Positions 25,641-36,760 of a DNA stretch of 64,000 bases are shown piece by piece (positions within the stretch are counted from its first letter, which is position 1; the number at the start of each line of letters is the position of its first letter). This DNA comes from Epiperipatus broadwayi. Taxonomy: Eukaryota > Onychophora > Udeonychophora > Euonychophora > Peripatidae. The position numbers and the translations under genes are program-made. The notes beneath the pieces were generated by a model. It worked only from the letters and a program-made list of their open reading frames with translations. It was not told where the DNA came from and did not search any database. The stretch spans positions 4,484,888 through 4,548,887 of the forward strand of contig JAQFVV010012397.1 of assembly GCA_028023455.1 (NCBI GenBank), read 5' to 3'.

Positions 25641-27834
25641 ACCATCTGTTTGGTTGTCTATCCAATCATTAAATTATCTACTTATTGTCTATTTATCTAT
25701 CTATTTATTGATCTATACTTGCTACTACCTATCTCCTTACTGACTAACCAATCCATCTAATGCCCTACAATCTATCTATCAAATTTATTTAAATATTTAA
25801 GCAAATTAAATTACAGGCTTTACCTTCAACACATCCAAATCTTTAAATATTAATTTCATTTTATTATTGTACATAAGTGGCACACACGTATCAAACAATA
25901 CTCAATAAACATGAAATTATTGAAATTCTTCACTTATGAAAAAAAACAACAACAGATGTATACTATAATTAAATTTTAAGTATTGAATATAATCACAATT
26001 GAATGCACCTAATTTTTTTTATTCACGTGCACTATTAAATCAAATGTATTTGAATTGTTATCCAAGCAAACTTATTTTTACTTTTTCAAATAAGTAAGCA
26101 AAGTAATCAGAAAAATGCTAACATTATATCTTAAGTTAAAGAATTTAATAGTTTCATGTTTAAAAAGTAATTGATTGACGTTTGTGTGTAGAAAATAATA
26201 CAATTAAGTTAATATCTAAACATTTGGTATTTTAGGTGAAAAGTGTCATTTAATTAAAATGATGATTAATTTCTAAGCTTTTTTGACAGGATGACAACAT
26301 GAACTTTGAACTTTTTGAAATACCTTATTTGATATTAAGACGTATGTATTTTTACTTCCTATAGTTTATTTATTGTAAGATCAAAATATTATGTTTTGGA
26401 AAAAAATTAAGATTTTTTTTTTATTTTGTTGCTGATAGGAAAAGCTGTATAATAAATATCAATTGTATGTACCACTTGTATTTTGCTAGTTTTTAATATT
26501 ATTTATGTTTTTATTTTTTTTAAAAAAAGGTAATTATAAACATTCGTTTAAAATCTATATTAAAGCAATATGTTATATTAAACTGGAAAATGAAGATAAG
26601 TGCTTGCAGGAAAAAAAACGATAACTTTTTCAAACTGTTGTACTATTGTGTGTGTATACATATATTTATTGATGTGGGTGTTGATCAAGCAATAAAAAAT
26701 TCAGTGGAAGAGATCTACATATTCAACTCATTATATAGATAAAGCAACCATTTACTTACTTATATTTTTATAATATACAAATAATTTTAATATTTTCAGG
26801 AACTTAATAAGAAGTAACTAATCTTTATAACTTATTCGAATATAACCTTTAGAGGGGTTATATTGAATTTTTATTTTTCAGTTGACAAAAAATGTATTAG
26901 AATTAAACTAATAGCAAGACAAAAATATATTTCTAAATAAAAATGTTTATTTCATTTATTAATTTGAATCTTACACTTTTTTTTATTATTTATTTGTTAT
27001 AGGCAAAACAATTGCTTTCCAAAGTGTTCTGATATTGATAGCAGTTTTAAAAAGCCATGATACCTAAAAATACTTTGAAAGTTTTGCTCAGTTGTTTTAA
27101 TCATTTATATACTATATACATGTATAAGTATTTTTTGTAAAATCTGTAGAAATAAAATTGTGTAATATATATATATGAATTAAAAGAAAGTATATATTGG
27201 TTTGTTACAACTAAAATAACTACTGATTATCTCTGTCAAATTTTATTTATTTTTTATTTACTATATTTTAAATAGTAGTCAAAAGTGAATTCTAAAGATT
27301 TATTAATAAAAAAAACTGAATTGATTTTTTTTTTTTTTTAAAAAAAAAAAAGAAATTTGACATTTAAAAAAAAATTACAAGTTACTATCTTTTAAAATCT
27401 TAACAATTTTTTTTTTTAAAAAAAGAATAACAAAACATTACTTTTTTATACATTAATAATATTTTTTTTATTTGAACTTGTTACTTAGTTTGTTCAAATT
27501 TACTAATATGACGGAAGAGGATATTTAAAGGTGATATTAAATGCTTTTATATTCACTTGCTCTGTCTGTGTATTTTCTGGGATGTCCACATTTTTGAATT
27601 TTAAACAATGAAAAAAAGTCTGTCCCCATTTAGAACTTGAACTCACATATTTACACTTCCCACCAAAAATCTTTAACAATTAAACCAATAGAAATATTAT
27701 ATTTGAAAATTAAAATTTTGTTAATATTGACTTAACTCATATTTAATTAATTAATATATATATATTTTATTAAAATCTGAAGTAATTCTTTTAAAATAAT
27801 TAATATTTCATAAATAATTTGTAAAAAAAATAAA
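25641..27834. other. AT-rich stretch with a degenerate microsatellite tail and A/T runs
   Basis: 25641-25780 is a decayed WYCT continuation of the array. 27318-27432 holds T runs directly followed by A runs that can pair as a dyad. No gene recognised. Confidence 0.5.
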
Positions 27835-28345
27835 TGTGTAAAGAGGGTTCTCACACTTGGATCCAGTCTGCCCTTTATGTAAACAGAATGATGACACAAT
27901 GATATATATTCTGAGCCATTGTACCTGACTCCAATGGGACAGAGACTTTATCACATCTATATACAAAACTAAAGTGCCTCTCCTCACTGGACTGATTTCT
28001 AGCATATCTATGGGATTTTTTCATCCATAATAATCATAACCTTTCTGCTGTTTGCCTATTGGTCAACTAGGTGCACCTCTCTTTCATGGCCACACCTTGC
28101 TTGACTGTAAAAAATTACTTCTGACAAAACTTCAGGCCATCAGAAACAGAGATGAAAAACAATACATCTACTATACTACATGGAACCTAGTAGTAACGGA
28201 CAATTTGTCATTGAACAGTTGACTTTTTACCTCCAGACCATAGATATTGGGTTATGTAACCTTTTTTTATAGTTTCTGTTAACAACATAACTCTGTTATT
28301 GCTATAATTTAATTCTTTGAGCTCACAATAAAATTTCTTGATAAA
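27835..28345 (+). mobile_element. LINE 3' end with C-terminal Cys/His motif
   Basis: One plus-strand frame, with a few stops, reads 'DPVCPLCKQNDDTMIYILSHC' split by spacing as C-x2-C ... H-C, the C-terminal zinc-knuckle-like motif of several non-LTR retrotransposon proteins. It continues through 'TKVPLLTGLISSISMG' and 'LLLTKLQAIRNRDEKQYIYY' to a stop region. The unit ends near cacaataaaatttcttga, a plausible short 3' UTR. The minus-strand 65-codon frame (27808-28005) is a shadow. Clade is not determined. It is a pseudogene fragment with no upstream reverse transcriptase in place. Confidence 0.6.
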
Positions 28346-28568
28346 AAAATGTTAGAGAATTATATGTTTTCATTTCCAAATTCAAAACAAAGAAATAGAA
28401 CTATCAAAATCATTGCCAACCAGCACTCCCTTGTGGAGAGAACAAAAAACATGATAAAAAAGATACTGATGAAGAAAATTATTTTATTAAAATTGAAATT
28501 ATATGTTTTATTTATAAGTAAAAAATAAAAAAATAAAATAATATTAATTTTTAAAAAAATAATGCATT

Positions 28569-28769
28569 TATATAAACAGCTGACTAAAAAGTAGAAAATA
28601 ACAAAATAATCAAACTAAAAAATATGTTGTGTCATTTCATAAAAGTATTTGAAGTCTTTTTGGTTTTTATGGCCTCATGCTTTTATGAAATAAAATATTT
28701 TTTTAGTTGGATTACTTTATTAGTGTGATTACTTTGTTATTTTCTATTTTTTAGTCCGCTATTTATAAA
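28569..28769. mobile_element. Foldback element (MITE-like)
   Basis: Arms 28569-28648 and 28677-28769 are inverted copies with an approximately 15-bp length difference, sharing ataaa-agc-gactaaaaa-tagaaaataacaaa and the tttcataaaag block. The loop is 28 bp. No coding capacity and no clear target duplication. Confidence 0.65.
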
Positions 28770-29181
28770 AAAAAAACATCATTATTTATTGTATTGCTTT
28801 TATCATTTATTATATTGATATATAAGTTTCCAATATAACTATATTTTTAAAAAACTTTTTACATTAATAATTTTTTTTGGAAATTATGCTCCCATATTAA
28901 AAACATTTCTTGATATTCATTATTTATTCAAGTTTTCTGCAAACTGAAAAGCATCTCATTGTATTTTTTACATTTTTATTTTATATAAGTAATAAAAAAA
29001 AATTATAGGAATATCAGTGATATTAGCATTATATTTTGAAAACCACATAGTATAGAAATAAAACTATACTAATATAACTTTTTTTTACATATAGAATTCT
29101 AAAGAAAGTAGTAAATGGTATTTAATAAATATATTATATTAATTTTATAAATGTTTGAGGGGGGGGATAGACCCTGTATGA
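28770..29181. other. AT-rich non-coding stretch
   Basis: Nothing recognised except a run of eight G at 29159-29166. Confidence 0.5.
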
Positions 29182-29479
29182 ATTTTAAAAGTCTAACAAT
29201 TATTAAAATAATTATAAAATACACCAAATCTTTTAAAAACTTGTTTTTTATTTTTTTGCCACCAAAAATGAAATATATATTAAAATAGATTTCCAACGTT
29301 TAGACTATTTCTTCATTTTTTCTATAGTCTTTTTCAAGGAACTAAAAATATATAAGAAAAAATGAAGAAATAGTCAAAACGTTGGAAATCTATTTTAATA
29401 TATATTTCATTTTTGGTGGCAAAAAAATAAAAAACAAGTTTTTAAAAGATTTGGTATATTTTATAATTATTTTAAAAGT
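29182..29479. mobile_element. Near-perfect foldback insertion with 11-bp target duplication
   Basis: Arms 29203-29322 and 29355-29474 are inverted copies of about 120 bp with only about two mismatches seen. The loop is 32 bp. attttaaaagt occurs at 29182-29192 and 29469-29479, a possible duplication partly overlapping the arm edge. On the minus strand an arm reads CTTGAAAAA, then GACTAT...ATAGTC (perfect 6-bp pairing) and TAAACGTTGG, an eroded version of the CTGANGA-hairpin-GAAAC pattern at 10.8 kb. The 65-codon minus-strand frame here is not a gene. Confidence 0.7.
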
Positions 29480-30650
29480 ATTTTGACCACTTTTAATAAA
29501 GAAAATAAGGTGAAAGAGTTTATTTTTATTTATTTTGACTAACAATTATTATTGTATCCAACTTATGCAGTTTTATTCTTTATAAAAATTATTTTCATGC
29601 ATTAAATTGATAATAAACAAAATGAAATAATGATTGACTGTTTCAAACTTGGAGATTTTTGTTACTTCTGATTGGTTACAAATAGATATTGTGCTGGAAT
29701 AATAATTATTGATTTATATGGATTTTAAATTCACATACATTTTAAATCACAGATAATTAAAAATGAGAAAGTTTCTCCTACAAAATATGAACTAACTTTG
29801 TACAATTTATTTGTTAAGTGAATTTTTAGGAACACAACAGATTCAAGTCCTGAGTTAAGCATTATAAGGGTTGGCTTATATATGAACAAGCCGAAGATTG
29901 AGTGATTCATTTATTATTTTTAAAACTTACTTATGGGTAAGTGTATGTAAAATTCATACAGTATTAATAAACAGTGCATGTGTGGTTTATTTCCTTTTGA
30001 TTGATTACAGATAGATATTGTGCTGGATAAATAATTATTGAATTCTGATAAAAGCAAAAAAAATTCAGAATTGTCTTATTAAAATAAGTAATAAATGTTT
30101 ATTTTTTTCTAAAGTATATTATTATATTATGGAAAAAATACTAAATATTATTTACATATATTAACATCTTTTAAACAAAAGTTGAATATTAGTACAAAAG
30201 TTATACGATCCATTTGAACCCATGTGTAAAAAAATGGCACATAGACTCAAAAATGTTGACCATCATTGAACTAAAGCATCAGTGTATAAAATTATAATCC
30301 CAAGAATAATGATTGCATTGTTTAAAGAGGATAAACTATAAAACTAATGGGTATTAACCAAAACCTACAAAAGCATCTGAATTAAACAATGTATCAACTA
30401 AAAACAACTTATTATGAATTTTACAAGCACAGTTCATTTATACAAGTTTCTTTTCCAAAATACCATGGTAAGAACATTTTTTCAGTGATTAAAAGAATAT
30501 ATCTTTAGCCATCATATAAACATTAGATCACCCTCTTCTGGATATGAAAACATGATTGTAAAAAAGTTATGATTGTACAGTGATAGCCTAGTATTTTTGT
30601 TCAATTATGATTCTGTATGAAACACATGACATCTTCAGACTATTTTAAAT
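29480..30650. other. AT-rich stretch with a dispersed direct repeat
   Basis: About 45 bp around gatattgtgctgga are repeated in the same orientation at 29664-29715 and 29997-30044, ending in aataattattga. Otherwise no feature is recognised. Confidence 0.45.
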
Positions 30651-31410
30651 ATTTCATTATATATATCCTTTCCACTATTATTGATTCATTACAGGATGAA
30701 ATCTCTCAAAGTTTAGTTCATTTTTTCCAGATTGTAGCCTGTTTTCTCCACACCTCTCCAGCATACTTCTTTACTTTATCCATCCATCTCATGTGTTGTC
30801 TCTCTCTAGATATTTTATATTTAAAATTTCAAGGGTCTATCTATTATAAACTCTTCTAGCAATATATTTAGTCAAACTCCACTTCAGTCTGACATCAGTA
30901 ACATCTGTTTGTTTTCTAACCCATGTATTTTATTTTTGATCTTTTTTGTTATTCCTAATATGCATCTCTCAATATTTTGTTGAATGGTCTAAAATCTTTG
31001 CATTTCTCTTCTACTAAGCATCCAAGTCCCAGATCCATAAATAAGAACTGGTAATACACAGCACTCCAATCAAGTTAATTCTATGATTAATTTTATCCAT
31101 GATATTTTCATCTGTAGTAATAATCTGACCAATTTGTTGGTAGTTGTTAACTTTTTCTAACTCATCATTATTAATCTTTATTTTCTTCTTTTAAGAAAAT
31201 CTATTGAACATTACTTTAGTCTTTTTAATATTTACCTTTAGTCCTACTCTCTTACTTTCATTCCTGAAGTTCTAAAGAATAATTTGTGAAAATAGTTATA
31301 TCATCTGCAAAATCTAGATGACTTAAATAATTTCCATTTACTTTTATATATACTGGATCCTCTTTTTGGATGCATGTCTGTCAGTTTACTTAGACTCTTG
31401 GCCTAGAGCA
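30651..31410 (-). mobile_element. RTE LINE 3' half, minus strand
   Basis: The sequence parallels the minus-strand RTE at 62346-63200 block by block: cattacaggatgaaatctct (30690), cccatgtattt (30921), tgcatctctcaatattttg (30961), the cca-atccataaataagaact block ('YGS-W' region, 31026-31050), aatctgaccaatttgttgg (31121) and tctgcaaaatctagatgact (31303-31322, decayed FADDI-like region). Frames are broken throughout; the open piece 30617-30859 on the plus strand is a shadow. Confidence 0.75.
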
Positions 31411-31573
31411 ATTGTTCTAGGTTATGTGCTTTCTAATTAAGTTCATTTAAATGGATAACTCCACACATTCAAGACTTCCATCAAAAACATCCACTAAAAA
31501 TATTGTATTTATATATATAAGTGTAATAATGCTCAAGCTAAATAGGTTTATAAGTAATCATGAAAAGTCAGCC

Positions 31574-31711
31574 AAACACTTAGACTTAAACAATCCCAAT
31601 ATCAATAACAATCAATAATTTCAAACTGTTGTCAAGGCAACTTCCTTAACAACAGTTTGAAATTGTTGATTATTATTGATATTGGAATTATCTAAGTATT
31701 GATTGGCTTTT
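31574..31711. repeat. Short palindromic element
   Basis: Arms about 31574-31629 and 31643-31711 are inverted copies (cccaatatcaataacaatca and tttcaaactgttg-caag and their mirror), with a loop of about 13 bp. It abuts a long TA run. Possibly a MITE; no target duplication seen. Confidence 0.65.
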
Positions 31712-31713
31712 AA

Positions 31714-31715
<2 letters not shown>

Positions 31716-31798
<83 letters not shown>
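31716..31798. repeat. (TA)n microsatellite, about 41 units
   Basis: Uninterrupted TA repeat between the palindrome at 31.6 kb and the Penelope-like fragment. Confidence 0.95.
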
Positions 31799-31799
<1 letters not shown>

Positions 31800-31801
<2 letters not shown>

Positions 31802-32115
31802 TTCAGAAACTTTCATGTAATAAAAATATAATAGCTAAATGGTTGACATTCCTGTATAAGAACAAGTACTTTCCTGAAAGCTTTTTTCTCAAATCATAAG
31901 TATGTGTGTGGTGAGATTTAAAATTGTTATTTTTTCCCCTTGTTATTTTCTCCTCATTCTCAAATTCTATTGGTTGAGAAGTTTTAAAATTTTTTTCTCC
32001 AATAGCTTTTATAAGTATTGTAATTTTCTTTAATTCAAATTTTTCATTTATGCTTTTAAATTTTTTAAAAATCTCTATAGCTTCCCTTAGCCACTGGTCA
32101 TATTCATTCATTTGG
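31800..32115 (-). mobile_element. Penelope-like element 3' end (C-terminus plus terminal region)
   Basis: The minus-strand frame 31803-32111 (102 codons) starts 'MNEYDQWLREAIEI', continues through an Asn/Lys-rich part with 'INEKFE', and reaches 'HHTHTYDLRKK'. The REAIEI ... IN-E ... SHTYD order is the usual C-terminal tail after the GIY-YIG endonuclease of Penelope-like retroelement proteins. Beyond the homologous tail the frame runs into a terminal region (about 31845-31900) shared with the inverted repeat at 48984-49344. The reverse transcriptase and most of the endonuclease are absent, so this is a 5'-truncated dead copy. Family assignment is from remembered motif order and is unverified. 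Confidence 0.55.
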
Positions 32116-32204
32116 CTTTGAGAATATTAAAATTAACATTATATATATACTACAACAAGTCTGTTATATGGCACAGAATAATATAGGGTGTGTGCATATA
32201 TATA

Positions 32205-32850
32205 TATGAAAAACAAAAAACAAGTTAAAAACTTGCTAACCCTTGTATTTATGTCAATAGATGGCGTTCTACCAAAAACACCATCAAGCGTAAGTTTGTT
32301 TATATAAACGTCAGAGCAAGCATTCACTATCTCTAACTTTAATTCCACTTTCAGATCATGATTTTAAGCTATTTGCTCTGATGTTTATGTAAACAAACTT
32401 ACGCTTGATGGTGTTTTTGGTAGAATGCCATCTATTGACATAAATACAAGTGTTAGCAAGTTTTTAACTTGTTTTTTTGTTTTTCATAAATGTACCTTTG
32501 AGGTCTTTCTTGCAATGATATATATTGCAGAGGCTTCTACTATGTAGTGATGCTGAACTGATATCAGACCCATATAGCTATCTGGTTTGCTATGCTGAGT
32601 TTGAAGACATTATGTGTCTAAAAGATTCACGCTTGCAAGCTGAATAGAAACTGTTTTATAAATGCTCAGAGTTTGTGTTTAGATCTAGTTTCTTATTCCT
32701 GTCTTTCACTGATGATAGCAAATAGCTTGAAATCATGATCTGAAAGTGGAATTAAAGTTAGAGATAGTAAATGCTTGCTCTGATGTTTATGTAAACAAAC
32801 TTACGTTTGACAGTGTTTTTGGTAGACCATCTATTGATATATATATATAT
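32205..32850. repeat. Three-copy foldback cluster
   Basis: A minus-sense unit (32205-32374) faces a plus-sense unit (32375-32487) across arms of about 113 bp (gaaaaacaaaaaacaag..., cgtaagtttgttta). A third plus-sense copy lies at 32706-32848, truncated at its 3' side in a TA run. The minus frame 32139-32348 and plus frame 32746-32952 encode nearly the same peptide (MELKLEIVNACSDVY...), because they read the same repeat. No homologous protein is recognised. 32490-32700 between them is a more complex, unassigned spacer. Confidence 0.7.
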
Positions 32851-33320
32851 AAAGGAAAAGTAGAAATAAACATAGACATACATTTTTGTAGATATTTTTC
32901 TACATTTTCTGGAATAAAAATAATAAATAAAGAGTTAAATAACTGGATTTAAAACAGAATTTTATTATAAATTAAAACATTTTAAAAAGGTCTAAATAAA
33001 TATTGTGTTATTAGTATTCTGATTTTGAAATTAAAAAAAAACAAGCATGTTTTATCATAATAGATCTGATAATTGTAAAATTTTATATTATCTATTTTTG
33101 AAAATTTTTTTAATTAATGCTTTATATAAAACCATGTAGATCATACTTTTGATGAAATTTCAAAGTTGTTTGCAAAAGTAGCTTGTGATTAAGGGTTTTT
33201 AAAAGGATTAGTATTGTTTTTAATCAAGATAAGAAAAAAAGTAGTTTTAAATTAAAAAGCATATGTTGTCACCCTAACAATCCAAGACTATAAAAGATTT
33301 GGATGGAAATATTTGTTCAT
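32851..33320. other. AT-rich non-coding stretch
   Basis: Nothing recognised. Confidence 0.5.
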
Positions 33321-33408
33321 AATGGATAGTAGTTTTTGAAAAGAATGGTATGGATAGTAATTTTTGAAAAAAATAGTCTGGATAGTAGTTTTTAAAAAGA
33401 ACAGTCTG
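33321..33408 (+). repeat. Three-copy tandem repeat, period about 28-29 bp
   Basis: Units begin ggatagta at 33323, 33352 and 33380, each followed by a T5 run, (g)aaaaa and a gt-t end. They differ at a few positions. Confidence 0.85.
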
Positions 33409-33810
33409 GTGTGTCAGTCTGGTAGTGATATTTTTGAGAAGCAGTTGACTGGAAGAGTTGGGCAGGATTACCATGAAGATGTAGCTAAAGTGAAGACAGA
33501 AAAAAACTGGTCTACTAATCCACTAAGGTGGAGTCATGATTCACAAGAAACCAGAATCATTTCAAATGGATCAATTAGCCTGATAAATGTGTTTTAGAAG
33601 ACATCTTGCTGGCCTGAAGCCTATCAAGTTTTAGATAAAAAACTGATCAATGCCAATAACCACACCTGATTATACTTACCCAATGATGACAATTACCTGG
33701 ATTGGTCTCCATCAAGAAAAACCATCAATTGCTGAAGAAGTAATTATATGTATGCTGATGTATCTAAAGGCAGAGCACAGATAAACATTCATACAGCTGA
33801 TGGTGAGTAA
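33409..33810 (+). other. Higher-complexity island, possible old coding relic
   Basis: Base composition is less AT-biased than the flanks. A plus-strand frame, 33364-33597 (77 codons), leaves the tandem repeat and reads a mixed-composition peptide ('GSDIFEKQLTGRVGQDYHED', then 'NPLRWSHDSQETRII'). I do not recognise a family. No splice sites or start context were convincing. It could be a decayed exon, part of an unrecognised element, or chance. Confidence 0.3.
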
Positions 33811-35670
33811 CATTATATATTAAAAATGACATTTTAAAGAACAAGTAAATAATTTTACTTAAGTTAAATGTTTAAAAATGAAAGTTTAACTGATAAACAC
33901 TATAGTATTTGTTTTTTAAAGAGAATAAGTGAAAATATTTAAAATCTAATTGTTAAATTTAAAGACATTTATAATTATTCAATCAACAATAATCTGATCA
34001 AGATTGACTGTTATATTTTTAAAAAAAAAAAAATTGATAATACTTTTTTTAAAGAAAAAAGAGAACTTATATACTGATTTTTTTTAGACAGGAAGAAAAA
34101 AAACTGTAATAATTAAAGATAGAATTTAATAGCTAATTTTAAATTATATCTGTATTTTATGTATTTTTAACCAAGGAATTATATATGAAAAATATATTAT
34201 TATTGTAATAAATTAAAATAGAAAAATATCAGTGTGCATATATGCACATACATATATGTAAATTTTAATCATTTTTTATATCAAATGTCTATTCAAACAT
34301 GTTCATTTTATATAAAGCCACATGCCTGTGTGCTGAATGGGTTGAACATAAACATATTGGAACATATATGTAAAACAATGTCATAACTTGAATTGTGTAT
34401 ATTAATCATGTAAATGACAGTGTGATAATTTTTATTATCACTGTATGTTATTCAAAATCAGAAGGTTTATTATAACCATATTATAGATACCATAATTTCA
34501 TTGGTTTTTTTATTGTTAATAAACTTGAATTCATTTATTAAAAATTGTATTGCATCATTTCTTGGTCACTATAACAGTACTTGAGCTTGTGTTCTTCTGA
34601 GTTAGATTCAAGTATAACAGCTGAATATATGAATGAGGATGTATATTTAGCACTAAAGGGCAATTGTTGATTCTAGATTGGTGCTAAAATAATATTTAAA
34701 GCCCCTGCACTACATTTTATTTTAGTTTAGTTTTATTAGAAGTTAAGTTTATAGTTGGCCAGTACAAATGTCCAGAGCATTATGATGATTAGCATGTTTT
34801 AATGTCCCAGCATTATTGTTTCTGTTTTTTTCTGGTTATATATTTTTTGGATGAGCACTTATGATCATGTATCCAAATTATGCTTAAATAATTGCCCAAG
34901 CTGGCAAAGGTTCAATGGTTAGCCTGATCTACAGAAGACCTATTTCTAATCCAGTCACAAGATGGACTGTTGATTTATTATATTGTTGACCATTCATGAT
35001 GATGAATAGTTATTTTGAGTATCACTTATAGTTATTTTTATTATTATATTACTCGTTGATTTATAATTATACTTGTAGTTGCCCTTCTGAATTAACTGTC
35101 TGATCTCTTATTGAGATTTCATGATCTCATGCTCTCTCCTTGATATATAAAATTGCTTATATATTTTAGGATGTTAACATTACATAATATCTTTATATCT
35201 TAATTAATATCTTTACTTGAATAATTACATGATACCCCCATCCTGTTACAATATAAATAATGTTGCAAATCTTGGTTCTAGACAATATTGTAAACTTGGA
35301 AAGATGATAATAATCAATTCAGTTTATGCAATCCAGCTTTGATTGGGAAATGTGATGAAGTATGTATTCTATATACAATCATTCATATGATGTAAGCTTT
35401 ATTGAGTCTGTGATCCATTGTTAAATAATGAAAGATTGGCTTGCTATCCTACATAAATTATCCTGGAGTTTTTCTCTGTAAGCAATGGCTTAATATTCCA
35501 CTGGACAGTATTTAAATGCTAAATAATTCTATCCTATATAGAATGCAAAAAATTTAAAACAACATATGTTACTACATCTTATTAATAAATGTATATAAGT
35601 AAAATATGAAAACTAAATGTAATAATGTTAAAATATAAATAATTTCACCCCCTCTTTTAAAATTTTTATT
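33811..35670. other. Non-coding stretch with a moderately complex middle
   Basis: 34560-34980 is less AT-rich than the flanks (ccaagctggcaaaggttcaa at 34898-34917), but I can attach no family to it. The rest is plain AT-rich DNA. Confidence 0.4.
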
Positions 35671-35675
35671 CCTAT

Positions 35676-35703
35676 GTTTTGACTAGCTAATAATCTTCCT
35701 CAG
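35676..35703 (-). repeat. Hammerhead-like core motif, isolated
   Basis: On the minus strand: CTGAGGA, one A, GATTA-TTAGC-TAGTC (five-pair hairpin with one wobble), then AAAAC. It has the same architecture as the motifs at 10804-10831 and 49256-49285. No inverted repeat surrounds it here. Probably a fragment of a retroelement end. Confidence 0.4.
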
Positions 35704-36139
35704 AGCTATAGCAGACAATAGATTATTTTAATGATTTATAACAGACAACTTCAACAGTAAACTTTTAAAATACATATTTATAATATCTGACTAAAATAAA
35801 TCAAATTATATATATATATATATATGTCATAATCACTTATATATTTTACTATATTAAAGAGCTGTAATTTATTATGTATAAATCAGAGCTTAAAACATAC
35901 AATTTTGAATAAACTGTAAAATAAAATTATTCATTATCTATAATCTAATTTATGACTTGTAACCTATGACAATACAAAGTTCACTGAGTAGTCTCAGAAT
36001 ATTAATAAAAGTGAATTTTTTGAAATCAGTCCTGTGAGACGTGGATCATAGTTTATAATTCAAACATTAACTATTATATGAAGCAGGACCCAAAAGTAAA
36101 CAAAATTTTATGATAAAAAATTTAATGTCTATCAAATTA
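35704..36139. other. AT-rich non-coding stretch
   Basis: Includes a short TA run near 35808-35825. Nothing else. Confidence 0.5.
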
Positions 36140-36760
36140 CTATACATTTAATGCAATACACAAATCTAAATGTGTTTTTCATTTTTCAAAGTAATCCAAA
36201 ACTATTTGCAAAATCTTGCATTTTAATGCCTGTGGCATTTTTTCCCCACACTTCTAAATCTGCGAAAAAAAGTAGAGAAAATTTTTCATTTGATAGATTA
36301 AAAGAATCACAGGAAGTGAGATCAAGAAAATATGGCTGGTAGATAAGTTAGATCATGCCGAATTTAATTAAAAAGTGTTTTATACTCATGGCTTTGAGAG
36401 ATGACACTATTGGGGTGGAGTTTGCACTATTTTCTTTGCTATAAAATGGGATGTTTACATTTTGCTGCACCATATAAATGTTTCAGAATATGCAGATAAA
36501 ATACCTGATTGTTACAAACTAAATCTAAGAAAAAAATGCTGTTTGCATAAAAAAACAGCCATTATAAAAAAAATGACAAATATTTGTAATGCACTTTACA
36601 AAAAAATATGCTATGTGGCACCACAATTTCACATGATGATGTCATTTGGAAGATTAATTCAGAAGGATTCCTGCAAGAAGTATATAACAGCAGAAGTATA
36701 TCTGCAACTAGTGCACAGACCAGAGAATGATTCCAGTTAATTTTGAGTCCCCCCTCATAT
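36140..36760 (+). pseudogene. Unrecognised coding-like relic
   Basis: Two plus-strand frames, 36151-36342 (63 codons) and 36462-36740 (92 codons), have mixed amino-acid composition unlike the Ile/Phe/Tyr-rich chance frames nearby: 'FPHTSKSAKKSRENFSFDRL' and 'FGRLIQKDSCKKYITAEVYL' are the most protein-like parts. The first frame stops in KYGW; the sequence between the two frames (36343-36461) also looks partly coding in another frame. I do not recognise a domain. An old transposon-derived sequence is my best guess; a degraded host exon is possible. Confidence 0.3.
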
